Below are positions 22,101-34,947 of a DNA stretch of 64,000 nucleotides, one piece after another (position 1 is the first letter of the stretch; every line of letters starts with the position of its first letter). The notes under the pieces were generated by a model. The model saw only the letters and a list, made by a program, of their open reading frames with translations. It searched no databases and was not told where the DNA came from. The stretch covers positions 4,652,501 to 4,716,500 of the forward strand of contig NC_084934.1 in assembly GCF_958298935.1 (NCBI RefSeq). The letters run 5' to 3'. Made by a program: the position numbers and the translations under genes. Source of the stretch: Phragmites australis (Eukaryota; Streptophyta; Magnoliopsida; Poales; Poaceae).

Positions 22101-25100
22101 GTGTGGGACCAAACCTGTTATTTCTCCATCCCTTTTGGCTCTTGATATAATATTGCAAGCATATCTGCTACAATATTGAAAAGGATGGGTGATAGGGGGT
22201 CACCTTATCTTAAACCTTTGTGTGTTTGGAAATAGGGGCCAACCTTATCATTGATCTTAATTCCTACATGTCCTCCCGATACAAAGTTTTAGATCCACTC
22301 ACATCATTTTGTGGAGAATCCTTTCATTCACATGGCTTGTTGAAGAAAGGGTCATTTAATTTTATCATAGGCCTTCTCAAAATCAAGTTTCAATATCACG
22401 TCGTTATGTTTCTTTCTATGTAATTCATAGATGGTTTCATGTAAAATTATTACACCTTCCATGATGTTTCGTCCTGGCATGAAGGCGGTTTGTGTAGGTT
22501 TTATTATCTTTTCTGCCATAGTACCAATTCTGTTAGTACCCACTTTGGTGAATATTTTAAAGCTGACATTTAACAAACATATAGGACGGTACTGTTGAAT
22601 CTTCAAAGCCTCCTGAATTTTTGGGACAAGTGTTATCACCCCAAAATTAAGGCTATAAATGGCCAGTTGTCCCTGGTGGAATCAAATAACAAAGCCATAA
22701 GGTCCCCTTTGATGACTTCCCAAAAAACCTGATAAAATTCAACAGGGAAGCCGTCAGGACCTGGGGCTTTATTACACTCCATCTAAAATATTGCGTACTT
22801 CACCTCTTCTTCATCAAAGGGTGCTGTAAGGATGTCATTCTCTTCTTCACTTACTTGGGGTATATCATTTATGAACGACTCGTCCATCGCAAAAGTATTA
22901 TGCTCTGACTTACCAAATAACCCCTTATAATATCTTGTGATATACTTTTTGAGATCAGCTTCCCTGATGTACTTGCTGTTCTCGTATTCAAGTTTATATA
23001 TCTGCTGCTTTCGGTGTTTACCATTGGCTACTAATTGGAAGTATGTAGTATTATTGTTACCCTCAAGTAGCTCTTTCACCTTGGCACATTGGTACCATTT
23101 GAGCTCTTCTTCTCGCAGTAAATGCGCGAGCCTCTCATTTAGGTAATGCTTAAATGCCACCTCAACATGTGTTAATGGATATTTTTCCGCCTTTTTGTCG
23201 AGCTCATCAACCTTATTGGCCAACTGTTTCTTTTCTTTCTTTAAAATTCCAGCTGTATGTTTAGCCCAACCCCTCAAATATTGTCTAAGAGATCGGATTT
23301 TGTTTTGCCATTTTTCGATGGCATTAGATCCTCGCTGTTCGCTTTGCCAGATGTTGGCAACCATCTCATAGAAACATCATGAATTAACCATCCCAATTCA
23401 AATTTGAATGGAGGTTGTTTTCCGTACTGGAAGGGGCCCCCTGTATTGAGCAATAACGGAGTATGATCCCATCTCGCCCTATCCAACGCCTCAACTGAGA
23501 CTATTGGGTATTTTGCTTCCCATTCCGTGCTCATCAGAATCCTATCGAGCTTTTCATATGTTGGAGGATCAAGATCATTCGCCCATGTATATTGGCGTCC
23601 ATTCATTACAATCTCCTATAGATCCACTGTTTCAATTACAACATTGAATAAATGGAGCCAGCGTGAATCATATTTTATCATTATTCTTGTCCTCCGGTTT
23701 CCACATAATGTTAAAATCACCCCCGATTAATATTGGGTGGGTTTCAGCACTACAAACGTGAGCCAATTCTGTTAGGAAGGTAGACTTAAGGTCATCTTGG
23801 GCTAGTCCATAGACCGCTAATAAAGCCCATGTGAATCCATCCTCTTTGTTATTTAGAAGGAATTTAGTATAAAAATCACCTTCCACAATAGAGCCAATGT
23901 CAAATATTGTTGCATTAACTCCAACTATCATATCCCTAGATCTACCTTTTGGAGGCATTATATGCCACAGGTACTCAAGGCCACCACATAGGTGTCTGAG
24001 GGTTGAAGCATGAAAATCACTTCTACCTATCTCCATGACGGCAATGAAATCTATATGTTGTTCTTTAACTGTATTCGAAAGGAAATTGTGTTTAGCCAAG
24101 TCACCAAGACCTCTGCTATTCTAGAAGATTATTTTCGTGAAAGAACTAATTTTGATGGAGTGTTTGGTTTTTTGGATGGGCGGTTTATCTTGCCCTTAAT
24201 TTTTGAAGAACTGGTCTTTTTCTTCCTTGGGACCGCGTTTAGATCATAGCATATTTGATCAAAACCCTCCTCATCGAGGACCTCATTTAGGTCACGACAT
24301 ATGTGACTAAGGTGCGCCTCAAGACCATCCATGTCATCTTCATCATCAACATCAACAGAGAAAGTGTGAATCTTAGTAGAAAGGTTATTACCTATTGAAT
24401 CAGATTTTTTTGCAGCAACTGTAAGGCGATCTACTTCTATATTTTTAATAGCGATAACAGAGTTCATGATGTCACTATTATCTCTACCCATAGAATCACC
24501 TAGTTTATTTATATTGGATCTGATACTGTCAAAAGGCAAAGAAACAAAGGAGTTGTTAGGCATACCACCATCAAGGTTCCTCTTTGCTGCCAGAAGCTTT
24601 GCCTTTTCCAAAATATGCTCATCTCCCCTTGCTGTAGTCCGCTTGCTAAATCTTCTGCATGATTTATCACCCCCTGGAATGGTTGCAAGATCATCCACAT
24701 TCGAGGTAATCACACGTTGCTCCTTTGTCTTTTTCTTCAATTCAGAAATCCTATCAACCCCGCCACAGAGTCCAGAGCCTGCAGTTCCTCCGCCATTGCC
24801 ATATTAGACATATTGGCCCGTATACCATTCTGTTTGGAAAGGTTTTGTAACACATGCCTGGGAAGGCCAAGGAAAACACTTGGTAAATTGGCTCTGTTGG
24901 ACTGATCATCAATAACTAGACCCTGCTGCCATTCAAAAGCGTTGGACTGATCATCAACTATTAGTCCCTGCTGCCTTGGAGAAGAGGGTGGCTTTGAAAT
25001 TTGAGGGATTCCAGATGTTGCTGCCTTGCATATCAAATCAACTGCCAGTGCTAAAGAAGCTTCATCCGCCAGCATCAAAGAGGAAGCATGAAACAATAGC

Positions 25101-28100
25101 TTCTTAGCCGTGTCCAAAGCAACTGCAGAAAGTTTCATTGGCGGCAGCAGTTGTGTAGCTAATTCTTCCTTGTCACAAATTGGCATCAGTAGATTAGAGC
25201 CATCAACACCAGCTACCAAGGGCGACTGCAAAGATTCCACCTGGCGCAAGCACTTGACATCCAAAGTATCAGTAATATCCTCATGCCTGTGCACCAAGAA
25301 CTCCACCGAGCGGCTGCTAATATCCGTCAGAAGCTCTAGTGGCCAGCAGACAGCATGCAGCATCTCAATCGGCGTGGCCAGAACATCGGACAACAGCCCA
25401 ACACCCAGTTGCTCATGCACCTCAGCAGCGGCTTCACCTGAGACATTCCAGTCCAGGATCTCGCGCAATACCGAAGGCAACCATCGAGCAATCACGCAGG
25501 GCGAGAGAGTGTCCGGCAGACCCTCGCCAAGACCTGCAGACCCCTCCTCAGAAAGCACATCACCAAGTAATCCCTCTGGCACCAACACGGATGATGAAAC
25601 CACCGGTATAGCTTCCTCTGTCGGCACATCATAGATATCAATGGCAAGAGATGAGCTGCGAGGATCCATCCTTGTTACCTCATTATCTTCCGCAATCACT
25701 TCATTAGCCAAACACACAAGAAGATCATCCACAACCTTGTCCAAAATACCGTCAGCCATGGATTTATATTTCACATTCAAATCCTCCTGATTGAGCAACT
25801 CTTCCTGCATGTCATTGTCTCCTGAAGGTTGAATATCAGAAGATGCAATAGTTGAACTTCCCTGATTCTCTTTACTCTTGGGCCTCTTGTTTTCATGGTC
25901 ATCTTGAGAATTCTCCTCCTCTTCTTGCTTTGCATCACCCTCATTGTCCTGTCCATCCTTAGAATCACCAGACTTAGCAGATGGCAGAACCTTATCCACC
26001 TTAAAAAAATATTTCATAGACAGCATCATCAACAGTAATATCTGTGGCATCGGGGATCTTGCTGACATCAGTCACTGCCACACAAATGCGAACCACCCCC
26101 GTCTTTTTAAGATGAACCATATCTACCTTCTGGGTCGCTCCCAGAATTGAACCCACAACCCATAGCGGCAAAAAAGACCGGATTTCATATGGGACTCCAT
26201 ACACATTGACCCACACATGCTGCAGATATTGACATGGTTCTATTTTTTGGTTCCATTCTTCAATCAACATGACCCCCTCTGCATTGATAGTTCTGATTTC
26301 CTTGATGGCAACCAAACGCTGCAACTCAACCTGACATGAGAAAGGAACAACATATGCCCCATTACCATGCTCTTGAACCGTCCATTGCCATTTGACAGGG
26401 ATTAGCCATGCCAATTTGGATTTAATCAACTCCACCAGAATGTTACCTTCCTTAATGTGAATCAGAGCTGTTGCAGCATCACTCTTGTGAATTTTGGCCG
26501 AACCATCATGGGGTATTTGAAAGAAGACAAGCCCATCATTGGCAAAACCGCAGAAAATTGTTGTCGGCTTGGGAGCACGCAAAAGAGGAGTGAAATGCTC
26601 CTCCTCGCAAATCTGACAGCATAAGACGATCTGTTTCTTACCCTTATTGTTCAGATTTTTTTGGACTCCAGATCCCCCGCTCTTCTCCATATTACGCTTG
26701 TGGCCGCGATCAGTATTGTGATCACTGGCCGCCTTGACATTGAGGTTCTGTCCCTGATCTCCATCGTGGAAATTTGGCAGCACTTGGTGTGTAGGCGGCA
26801 CATCTGCACGTCCTCCACGTCCACGACCGTCACCACCTCTCCTGCTGTCGATGCGCCCGCGCCCAAAGGGAAAGAAGTAACCGGGGGGGCTAGATCGGCC
26901 AACCCCATCTCCTCTTCCTGCGCCACGACCGGTATGGCTGCCAGACGTAGCACCGCCACCACCACGGCTGACATGAGCACCACCGAAAGAAACAACGCCT
27001 CCGCCACTGCCTTCAATCCTGCCGCCAATGGAGGCACCACCATTGCCGCCAACAACACCACGAACATCACTGCTCCCACGACCCTCACCACCAAAGCTAG
27101 CGCGCCCCTCTCTTCTGCCAGCCCCATAAGCACCGTCGTCCATGCTTCCTTCACATAGAGCACGAGTAAAGGAGCATCGATCACCAGCCACCGTTCCTGT
27201 CCAGATGCTAGGGCTCGGTCTAGCCCAGATTCTTTTCCACAAGGAGAATAGACCTGGGTGTCGTCTGGCCCAATCAGTGGGAACCCTATCCGCTCGCTTG
27301 GCCCCACCTGTCGGCCCATCTGCAGCTTCTGTTTTCAAAATTTGAACTCCCCTAAGATGCAAATCAGCCTCCGCTGTCACATCATCGAAGATGGAGTGCA
27401 CTCCCTGATCCCAGAAGCGAGGCGGAAGCACATCTCTAAGTGATTGCCGAGGAGAAATTCTCGGCTTCGGCAATGGACCTATCCAGTATCCACGGTTTTG
27501 GCCTCCCGCACGATGAACGACCAGAAGCAAAGGAATTGACCGGTGCAATTGCCACCGGAGCTGAGAGAATGACCGCAGATGAGGGATCCGTATTCCTGGG
27601 CGATGCCGCCTTAGCGCCAACCGGCGACGGAGCCGGCATAGGCAACGCCGCCAAACCAGACTCATCAGCACCATGAACCTGAGCAAAAGCCGCCGGACGG
27701 ATAGCACCAGCAACGAATGCACGCTCCAGATGATCATGCGCACAAATACGACACTCAATATCCACCTCCATAATAGCAGCCTCGAATTCACGCATGACAA
27801 AGCATCGATGTCGACTCACAGCCCGAATCGCAGGGAGCCAAGAGAATCGCCTCATCACCGCGTGTTTCCCCCATATGCTCCCCCGAAAAACTGTGTACAT
27901 AAACCCAAAGAAGATGACCATGTGATACACACATCCAAAAAAGATACACATCTATAAAGCTGAAAGAACCCATCTAGAACTGCATATGTATTATTCTTGT
28001 TATTGTTTTATGTTTGATCTACGGTAACAACACGACAATTACTCAGAATTGCTAATACTATGCAGAACGGTCCAGAGTATATTTTTCTTCAACTCTTAGA

Positions 28101-30362
28101 TATGGTTCATAATTAAAGATATGAATCGTGGAAGTTATGAGCAAGATGGGTCACAGCTATTGATGATGTTGGAACAAATTTGTTAACAAATTATATTATT
28201 GGAGTGTCTCTCGTGGCAGTTCCAATTCTGATGATATCATTTTCACATCATCTATGTAAACAATCTTTTATGTTCTTGTGGTAAAAAGGTTTAAACTATT
28301 TCAAATAACCTCATATTTTGGGCACATATAACACAACTAACTATAGCATGCGTACATATGACTAAACTGCAGGTACCTCATTGTGATTGACGATGTATGG
28401 ACAATACGAGCATGGGAGGCAATCCAATTTGTGTTGCCAGAGAACAATTGTGGCAGCAGAATCATCGTGACCACTCGGATAGAAACGGTGGCCAAATCAT
28501 GCAGTCCTGCAAGTGTTAGCGGACATGGCATCCATCAAATGGAGCCCCTCAAATTGGAAGATTCTAAGAAGTTGTTCCTCAGCAGAGCATTTGGCTCCGT
28601 AGATGCCTCTTACCCTGAGGAGCTTCAAGATGTAATGGGCAATATTTTGAAAAAATGTGGTGGACTACCATTGGCCATTGTTAGCATTGCAAGCGTTCTA
28701 GTTGGCTACAGATCATCAGGAAGCAAAGATAAGTGGGAAACAATTAGCAAATCAATTGGTTCTCAGATGAAGAGCAACCCTACCCTTGAGGGGATGAAGC
28801 ATATAGTCACACTCAGCTACAACCACCTACCTCACGAGCTCAAGGGTTGCATAATGTACCTTAGTATCTTCCCGGAGGATTATGAGATCAACAAGGATCG
28901 ACTCTTGACAAGATGGATCGCCGAAGGATTAGTTCCTGAGAAGCGAGGCTTGACTGTAATGGAGGTTGCAGAATCCTACTTGGACGAGCTAGTGAGCAGG
29001 AACATGGTTGTACCACATTTTGGCTATGATGGTAAGGTGGAGTCATGCCGGGTGCACGACATGCTTCTTGAGGTCATGGTGTCCAAGTCCCTGGAGTGTA
29101 ACTTCATCAGCCTGCTAGGAGGGCAATATGCAGCCATGTCATATGACAGGATCCGTCGCCTCTCCATCCAAGGGGGTGACGACATGAGGCCCCAGGGTGC
29201 ACAGCAGCACAAGAAGAAGATGACTGGGCACGGCATTGGGGGAATGGATGTGGAGCATGTTCGATCGTTGAGCATGTTTCAGCTCCAGACGCACAAGCTG
29301 CTCGATCATCTAGACAAGTTGTCGCTGCTGAGGGTACTTGACCTGGAAGATTGCGAGGGCCTAACAAACGATCATATGAGATACGTTTGCAGGTTGTACC
29401 TACTCAGGTTCTTGAGCGTGAAGGGTACAAATATCAGCAAGATGCCTCCTCAAGTCGGAAAGCTAGAGCACTTGCAGACTCTTGATACACGTGGCACATG
29501 CCTTGGCGGGCTACCAGAAACTATAACCAACTTGGAGAACCTTGAGCGCATACATTTCAGAAACAAGCATGAATGGCACCTTATGTGGAATCTGCCCCGG
29601 GGGCTCAGGAAGATGAAGGCACTACGGGAGGTCGGTTTTGCATTTCTCAGAAATGACGTCCAAGTTGTCCGAGAGCTGGGTGAACTACAACAACTTCAAA
29701 GTTTAGCTATGTACGTTGAAGACAGCAAGGATGACGCCGAGGTTCTCCAAGAGTTTGCCCTGTCCTTGAGTAAGCTATACTCCCTCCGGCACCTCGACAT
29801 ATCAAATATGAATACTACAAATGGAAAGATGACATTTCTCTCTAACCTCCCCACGTCGCCACGACTCCTCCGACACCTTAGGATCGAGGGCGTCCTCGAT
29901 GATGGGTTGCCTAGCTGGATCGGGTCACTCACATACCTTGTTGAGTTCACAATCATGCGCACAAGGCTTGTTGGTGACCAACTATTCGGTGTCCTGTGTA
30001 AGTTGCCCAACCTGAAGAGCATCTGTATGGATCAGGACTTCTGCAACGACGAAGTCTTAGTTGTGCGCAAAAGCCACAACTTCCCGGTGCTCAGCAACCT
30101 GATGGTGACCGATAAACCACAAATTCCCAAAGTTTTCCAATTTGAGCAAGGATCCATGACACGGCTTGAAACACTTCAAATAGGATTCAGTAATGCGGAG
30201 CGGAGCATTATCGGCATCGAGCACTTGACCAAGCTCAAAGAGGTACAGCTCACAGGTAACAAGCACAGCCCTTCACTACGCCGTGCACTCGATCAGCTCA
30301 AGGCTGAGAACACAAGGCGCCCCCAGTCCAATCAGCTCCAAGTTGTGGTGAAGTACTACTAG
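19172..30362 (+). CDS. CC-NB-LRR disease-resistance protein, copy 1 (exons 19172-20046 and 28373-30362)
   Basis: The product is a predicted intracellular immune receptor of 954 aa. Exon 1 encodes an Rx-type coiled coil (residues 1-150; EDVID-like YDAEDCVDLY at 71-80) and the P-loop GFGGGGKTT (202-210). Exon 2 opens with kinase-2 (YLIVIDDVW, ending at 301), then GSRIIVTTR, GGLPLA (388-393), CIMYLSIFPED (451-461), a VHD form of the MHD motif (519-521) and LRRs from about 560 to the end (LQVVVKYY). Splice sites are AAAAG|GTCAAT and CTGCAG|GTACCTC; the 875-nt and 1990-nt exons join in frame (AAA AGG TAC). The donor is weaker than in copy 2. The intron holds a 7.6 kb LINE on the opposite strand. 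The start follows a GA-rich leader shared with copy 2. No stop or shift is seen, so it may be functional. Confidence 0.88.
20400..24099 (-). pseudogene. LINE ORF2 (endonuclease and reverse transcriptase), many frameshifts
   Basis: An endonuclease/exonuclease/phosphatase segment ends in ILIGGDFNIMWKPED (24099-23668). Linker helices and the RT start follow in alternating frames (23606-23274, 23364-22783, 22639-22352 with KLDFEKAYDKI). The RT active site LQYADDTIIF is at about 22070 and the thumb region GRLVLLNSVLNSLRIFMMYF at about 21750. Further down, Trp-rich zf-RVT-like sequence is readable through stops to about 20400. At least four frame changes and several stops exclude function. Confidence 0.85.
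24737..27800 (-). pseudogene. LINE ORF1 (gag-like RNA-binding protein), split by frameshifts
   Basis: There are three frame blocks. 27800-27436 carries an N-terminal part (CRICAHDHLERAFVAG). About 27440-26001 carries a Gly-rich region and a likely zinc-knuckle/DUF4283-like part (CCQICEEEHFTP, then WIDQ-poor, Trp-rich segments KLAWLIPVKWQW). 26068-24737 carries an acidic C-terminal part. The junction near 26006-26012 is a homopolymer of seven A's on the plus strand where six would keep the frame. The 27440 junction also changes frame. In this family ORF1 binds element RNA. Confidence 0.65.
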
Positions 30363-31135
30363 TGATCGCTCTGTTTGCTGCTCTCTTTCTTCCAGACATC
30401 AAAATTATTAGTTCCGCTTGTTTATTTGTATATGTGCTGCTTTTCCTTTCGTCCAATGTATTTCTTAGTTCGAGTCACGTGGTATACTTACTGTTGGAGA
30501 TTTCGTTTGAAAATAAAGTATTTATTTGTATTATACTTACTGTTCGAGTCGCTCTTACTTGATCAGAGTGAAGGGGTTGTAATACTTGTTCGTGATACTG
30601 ATATATGCTACCTTATTTACATATGCATCAGCTGAGCTAAAGAGGCTTGCTATTTACAGATCGTTGGAACGATCTGCATGCCTCAAATACCCGTAATACA
30701 TAGTAATTCTTGTAGGTTTTTAGATGGTAAATTGTAGTTGAAGTTGAATCTATTTTTCAGAGTTGTGGACACTGTGCAGTAGTCTACAGCTGAATGAATT
30801 GAGGAAATGATAGTTTTACAGGGATTCGATGAATGTACTATCCAAGAACCATCACTTCAAGAGATGTCTAGATGTGCAGGGGTCTAATTAAGTTGATTCT
30901 GAGTAAAAAAATCGAACGGCGTTCATGAATGCTTGTTAGAGGTTCACTAGTAGAATAACATGTTTGATGTTTTCCATTCTAAATTGCCAGTTGTGATATG
31001 ACATGAATGATCCCTGAAAAAAGTCTGCAAAACCACATGTTGCTCCGCCAGCTTTCACGGATACGCCGATACAGTGAGTATATATAAATATATAGTTAAG
31101 TTTCACAAAAAATGGAGGACATGCCTGCATAAAAT
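30363..31135 (+). repeat. 3' flank of NLR copy 1, duplicated downstream of copy 3 (57056-57815)
   Basis: Shared landmarks in order are CAGACATCAAAATTATTA, CCTTTC(G/A)TCCAATGTATTT, GATCAGAGTGAAGGGGTTGTAA, GATCGTTG.AACGATCTGCATGCC, TAGATGTGCAG.GGTCTAA and CACTAGTAGAATAACATG-type sequence. Copy 2 shares only the first 260 bp or so. The first part is probably the 3' UTR. From 31136 to 31690 I see nothing recognisable. Confidence 0.75.
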
Positions 31136-32600
31136 AAGTGGAATGAAAGCGCTATTTGAGCTGTTAGAAACATATGCGACCTCTAGTGGCGCGTACATCA
31201 TACTTCATAAACTATTACCAAGAAAAATATAAAATTGATCAGTACTGATGTATAGATCTGGAGCGTCCTACCTGTCAAGGTAGACTTTGAGCATATAATA
31301 GTATACGTCAATTTGTCATTTCTTGCGCAAGATTTGCATGTTATATGTATTTGATCTAGGTGCTTGTCGTATGCGCACAGGAATCACGGTGGTCTGGATT
31401 CCTTTCGTTCAACCGCGCGATATTACTCCAAATCATAGATAATCAAAATGAAAAAAAATATTCTAGTTAGATACGACAAATGTAATTAGTGTACTAAAAT
31501 AATAAAAATAGGAAAGGTTTTAAAAACGGACACTAGCTTGTTTGCCCTTTCCTCCATGTTTGTGGTATCTTGTTTGAATCATAAACCGCATGGTCCTTTC
31601 AAAGGCATATAAACGTTCTCTAGCTTATTTCTTCACTTGCTAGTCTACATGTGGTCAATTATGTATGTAGAAAATTAGATAAATAATAAGGGTGATCCTA
31701 TTCTTCAGATACCTGAGTGTTTTAAAAAAATCAATCGACAAACGTCGGTATTGGATGTAGATTGAGCCGTCAGAGCATCATCTTCAACCTCCCACAACTT
31801 TCTCTCACGCACGACAGACCCGGCGCTGAAACCTCACTTCACTCCTCTGCGCTGCCCACCTCCTCACGTCTGCAGCGGGGTACCCGCCGCCAGATCCGTG
31901 CCCGCCAACCCCTCCCACCACTCACCTACTGTCTGTGGCATCAGCGCTCCCCAGCCTCCCTCTAAATTTCGCACCCTGAACCACCCACCCCGAAAAGCAC
32001 CCTCCCCTAATCCAGCGGTGGCAGCGTGTTCACACGAGTGCCTGAAATCTCTCGGAGATTTCGAGCACATGAGATGTAGGAAGTGTGAAATAATAAAGAA
32101 TACTCATGATAATCAGTACCAAGAGAAAAAACAAGTTGCTAAGGTAGCGTTTGTTGAACGAATTTAAATGGGATGGGATGGTCCTGGACAGAATGATTCT
32201 GGATGAAGTGGACAAGTAGGTTGTTTGGTTGGATGTATGTGAAGGTACGGGAATATATTTGGTTGGATGTATGAGATGATAAGAGAACGTGTTTAGTTGC
32301 TTAAAAGCCATGTATTATATCAATATATAACTTAATTATTTTATAGAAAGAATAATTTTTATATTTATTATTATCAATAAACTATGCTAATTAGTACTAA
32401 TCATTACTAATTCTAGTTAATCATAACTTAAGTTGTAAATAATCATCACTAAATACTCACAATAATAATTAGTTATGGTTAATAACATCTAACTATAACT
32501 AATGTTTAACTAAAAATTCTTAATAACCACGAATAGTCACTAATTATCACTAACCACAAGTGATTAGTGGAGTTGACAGAACCTGCACGGGTTCGTTCGG
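31136..32600. other. No gene; AT-rich DNA with a CT-rich stretch at 31780-31990
   Basis: There are only short ORFs. The CT/CG-rich part (about 31780-31990) resembles a leader or captured fragment but has no recognisable protein. 32170-32290 and 32690-32805 carry opposed GTTTGGTTGG / CCAACCAAAC motifs, which could be the ends of a small non-autonomous DNA transposon of about 0.6 kb. This is uncertain. Confidence 0.35.
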
Positions 32601-32612
32601 CCAATTTTCACG

Positions 32613-32684
32613 CACGGGATGGTTCAGCATCTGGATTGAATATTCCTGCACGGGATGGTTCAGCATCTGGATTGAATATTCCTG
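32613..32684. repeat. 36-bp tandem repeat, two copies
   Basis: CACGGGATGGTTCAGCATCT followed by GGATTGAATATTCCTG is repeated exactly at 32613 and 32649. It lies within the possible small DNA transposon. Confidence 0.85.
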
Positions 32685-33420
32685 GAATATTGTACTACTC
32701 CGTCCCGGATGGTTTGGTTCGATCCAACCAACCAAACGCGGGGACGAGACCTCATCCTGGACGATCCTATCCAGGCTCTCCCTCGTACGCCCAACCAAAC
32801 ACATGGTAACTTAAGAGAAAAGCAAACATCACTTCATGGAAGTAAAATATACAATCACCATCATGACATACCTTGATGGCGGCAAATGCGGCTCTAAACT
32901 CAATCTAGTTAGAGCCCGGAGGTCAAACTTGAGCATCTAGACTAGCCTAAACTAACCTAGACAACTAAAGCTAAAGCGGGGCGACACCGAGATTGGCTCT
33001 GGACTTGAGAGACCTTCTATGCCTGGGACGTTAAAGGGGGTCCTTTTTATAGTGCTAGGAGGCGGTGGCAGCCGCTAGAGGTGTGTCATGCAGCACAAGC
33101 CTGCCCCTACGCTGGTGGCCGCCATCTTCTGGTATGTCGGTTTCTCTCCTTCTAAAAGATGTTCAGGGGCTTCTATATTTTCCCAATGAGTGTAGATTTC
33201 CCAAGATATACTTTTGAGGATAAGTCATAATCTCCATCAATTTTTAATCCATGTTGATGCATTAAGAATATTTTCCAATGGTAGATGAAGTAGCTTCTAT
33301 AAGACTTGCATGAGGGGAAAGCCCTCGGCCCAGGATGGGCCAAGAGGGCCCCCAAGCGGACAGTGTCGGCCCTCATCATCTGCGCCTTCACATAATATAC
33401 GCTTGCTATGCAGGTGGTGG

Positions 33421-34542
33421 TAGGGGTGAAAACGATCGAGTTTCCCATTGGAAAATACCCTAAACCACTTTCACTTTCACTTTTTTCTCAAGTCGGAATA
33501 AAACCCTAAACCGCTTTCACTTTCATTTTTTTCTTGAACTAGAATCGAAAATGACAATGTCAGAAACAGATACGAAGTCAGAACTATTATCAAAAATGGA
33601 GTCATCGAAGTGGAAACATTACCGGAATCGGTCGGAAGCCTATAATTCAGATCCGAAACACCGACCTACAAAACCATAACTTCAAATATTTGACTTAGCA
33701 CAAGCAGATATAAGGTCACGTATTCATACAACTGCACATTCATATATGACGACCTATAAAAGTTCAACACTCAACAAAAAGACAAGAGTCTCACACTCAA
33801 CTCATATGACAAGTTCATGTCGATGCATTATGCATAGATTCGACGACTTACAAGTCACATACACAACTAAAAACAAAAGTTATTGGACACATAGTGTCTT
33901 GTATCTGTACGACCATGCAAGCATAACATTAACATGAATTCATATTCACACTATTGTACACATAAGGTCGGGCTACTACAATACTGCCTGAGCTTAGTGG
34001 TTTCATTGGACTCAAAGAAATATTTGCTTTTCACAGTACTTAATGTAGTGTTCGATATTTTACAACAGAATCCCTGCAAGTAAAAGAGAAATTACAAGTC
34101 TCCTTCCCTTCTCTCCTCCATTTCCTCCCTCCCTCTAGTCTAACCACTACTGCTACTCCCCGGCCTCCCTCCCTTGCCGCTTGATCTTCGGCATCCATGA
34201 CCCCACCTACCCGTTCAGATCTAGCCGGCTAGTGGTGGGGGGCTCACAAGCTCCAGGATGGGTTTGGCATTGGGGGCGGCTCTAGGAGGAAGCGGCGCAA
34301 GGGGTCGGAGCCGCTGGGCGCTTCTCCCATGGGCAATATCGTCGCGAGCCTGAGCCTCCAAGTGGCGGCGCTGACATGCTGTCGACAGGCTCAAATTGAT
34401 ACTCCGACAATTCGGTCAGAAGAGGCTCAAATTGTTTTCAACTCTGATGTCGATTAAACTATGAAAAAAACCAAAATGATTTGGAAAAACCAAAAAATAG
34501 CATCAGTCGGTTCGGAAATTTTCCGTTCCGTTTTGTTTCCTG
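33421..34542 (+). mobile_element. Non-autonomous hAT-type element with 8-bp target duplication
   Basis: It begins TAGGGGTGAAAACGATCG and ends CCGTTCCGTTTTGTTTCCTG, an imperfect inverted pair typical of hAT ends. GGTGGTGG flanks both sides (33413-33420 and 34543-34550), the 8-bp length expected for hAT. It has no transposase; the inside is AT-rich with a GC-rich patch at 34140-34390. The duplication is a simple GGT repeat, so chance agreement is possible, but it falls exactly at both termini. The block 33797-34070 recurs at 45722-45985. Confidence 0.65.
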
Positions 34543-34947
34543 GGTGGTGGCACGGTGGCGCCCATCTGGCCGCCTGGCTGTGGCAGCACTACTAATTTCT
34601 ATTTCAATAACATTTTCCATCCAGTTTTCGAGTTTGCTTCTCTCGCCACACTTTGCTCTTGCCCATTTTTTCTTTTTTCTTTATTGAGGCATTCTCTTGT
34701 GTTAGCAGACGGTAAAGGAGAAAGGATCAACAAGACGAGGAAGGGATCGGAGAAGAAGAAGGGTAGCTAGCCATATCGCTGGACATGGCGACGGCGAGGT
34801 TTTCTTGAGGAGAAGGAAGAAGGTTCGGTGTTCTGTTACAGCTTGGCGCTCAACGGCATCTCACGCGCGCATAAGTAGCCACAGCTACGCTTCTCACCTC
34901 ACTCACATGGGCTAGGCCCACACGTGTTACAAAGCCATTCTGGCCCA

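Larger units (their letters stand above)
20327..27915 (-). mobile_element. LINE (L1-type non-LTR retrotransposon), inactive, inside the NLR gene 1 intron
   Basis: The minus-strand order is ORF1 (about 27800-24737), endonuclease (24099-23668), reverse transcriptase (about 23600-21468) and a zinc-finger-like C-terminal region (down to about 20400), ending in an A-run seen as TTTTTTTT at 20327-20334. NLR gene 2 has matching intron sequence on both sides of this point (20110-20320 matches 42795-43000; from 27918 matches from 43036) but lacks the LINE, which fixes the boundaries within about 15 bp. Clear target duplications were not found. Many frameshifts show it is dead. Confidence 0.85.

Noticed and set aside
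25110..25634. Plus-strand ORF of 174 codons in the LINE
   Set aside because: It is a shadow of LINE ORF1 on the minus strand.
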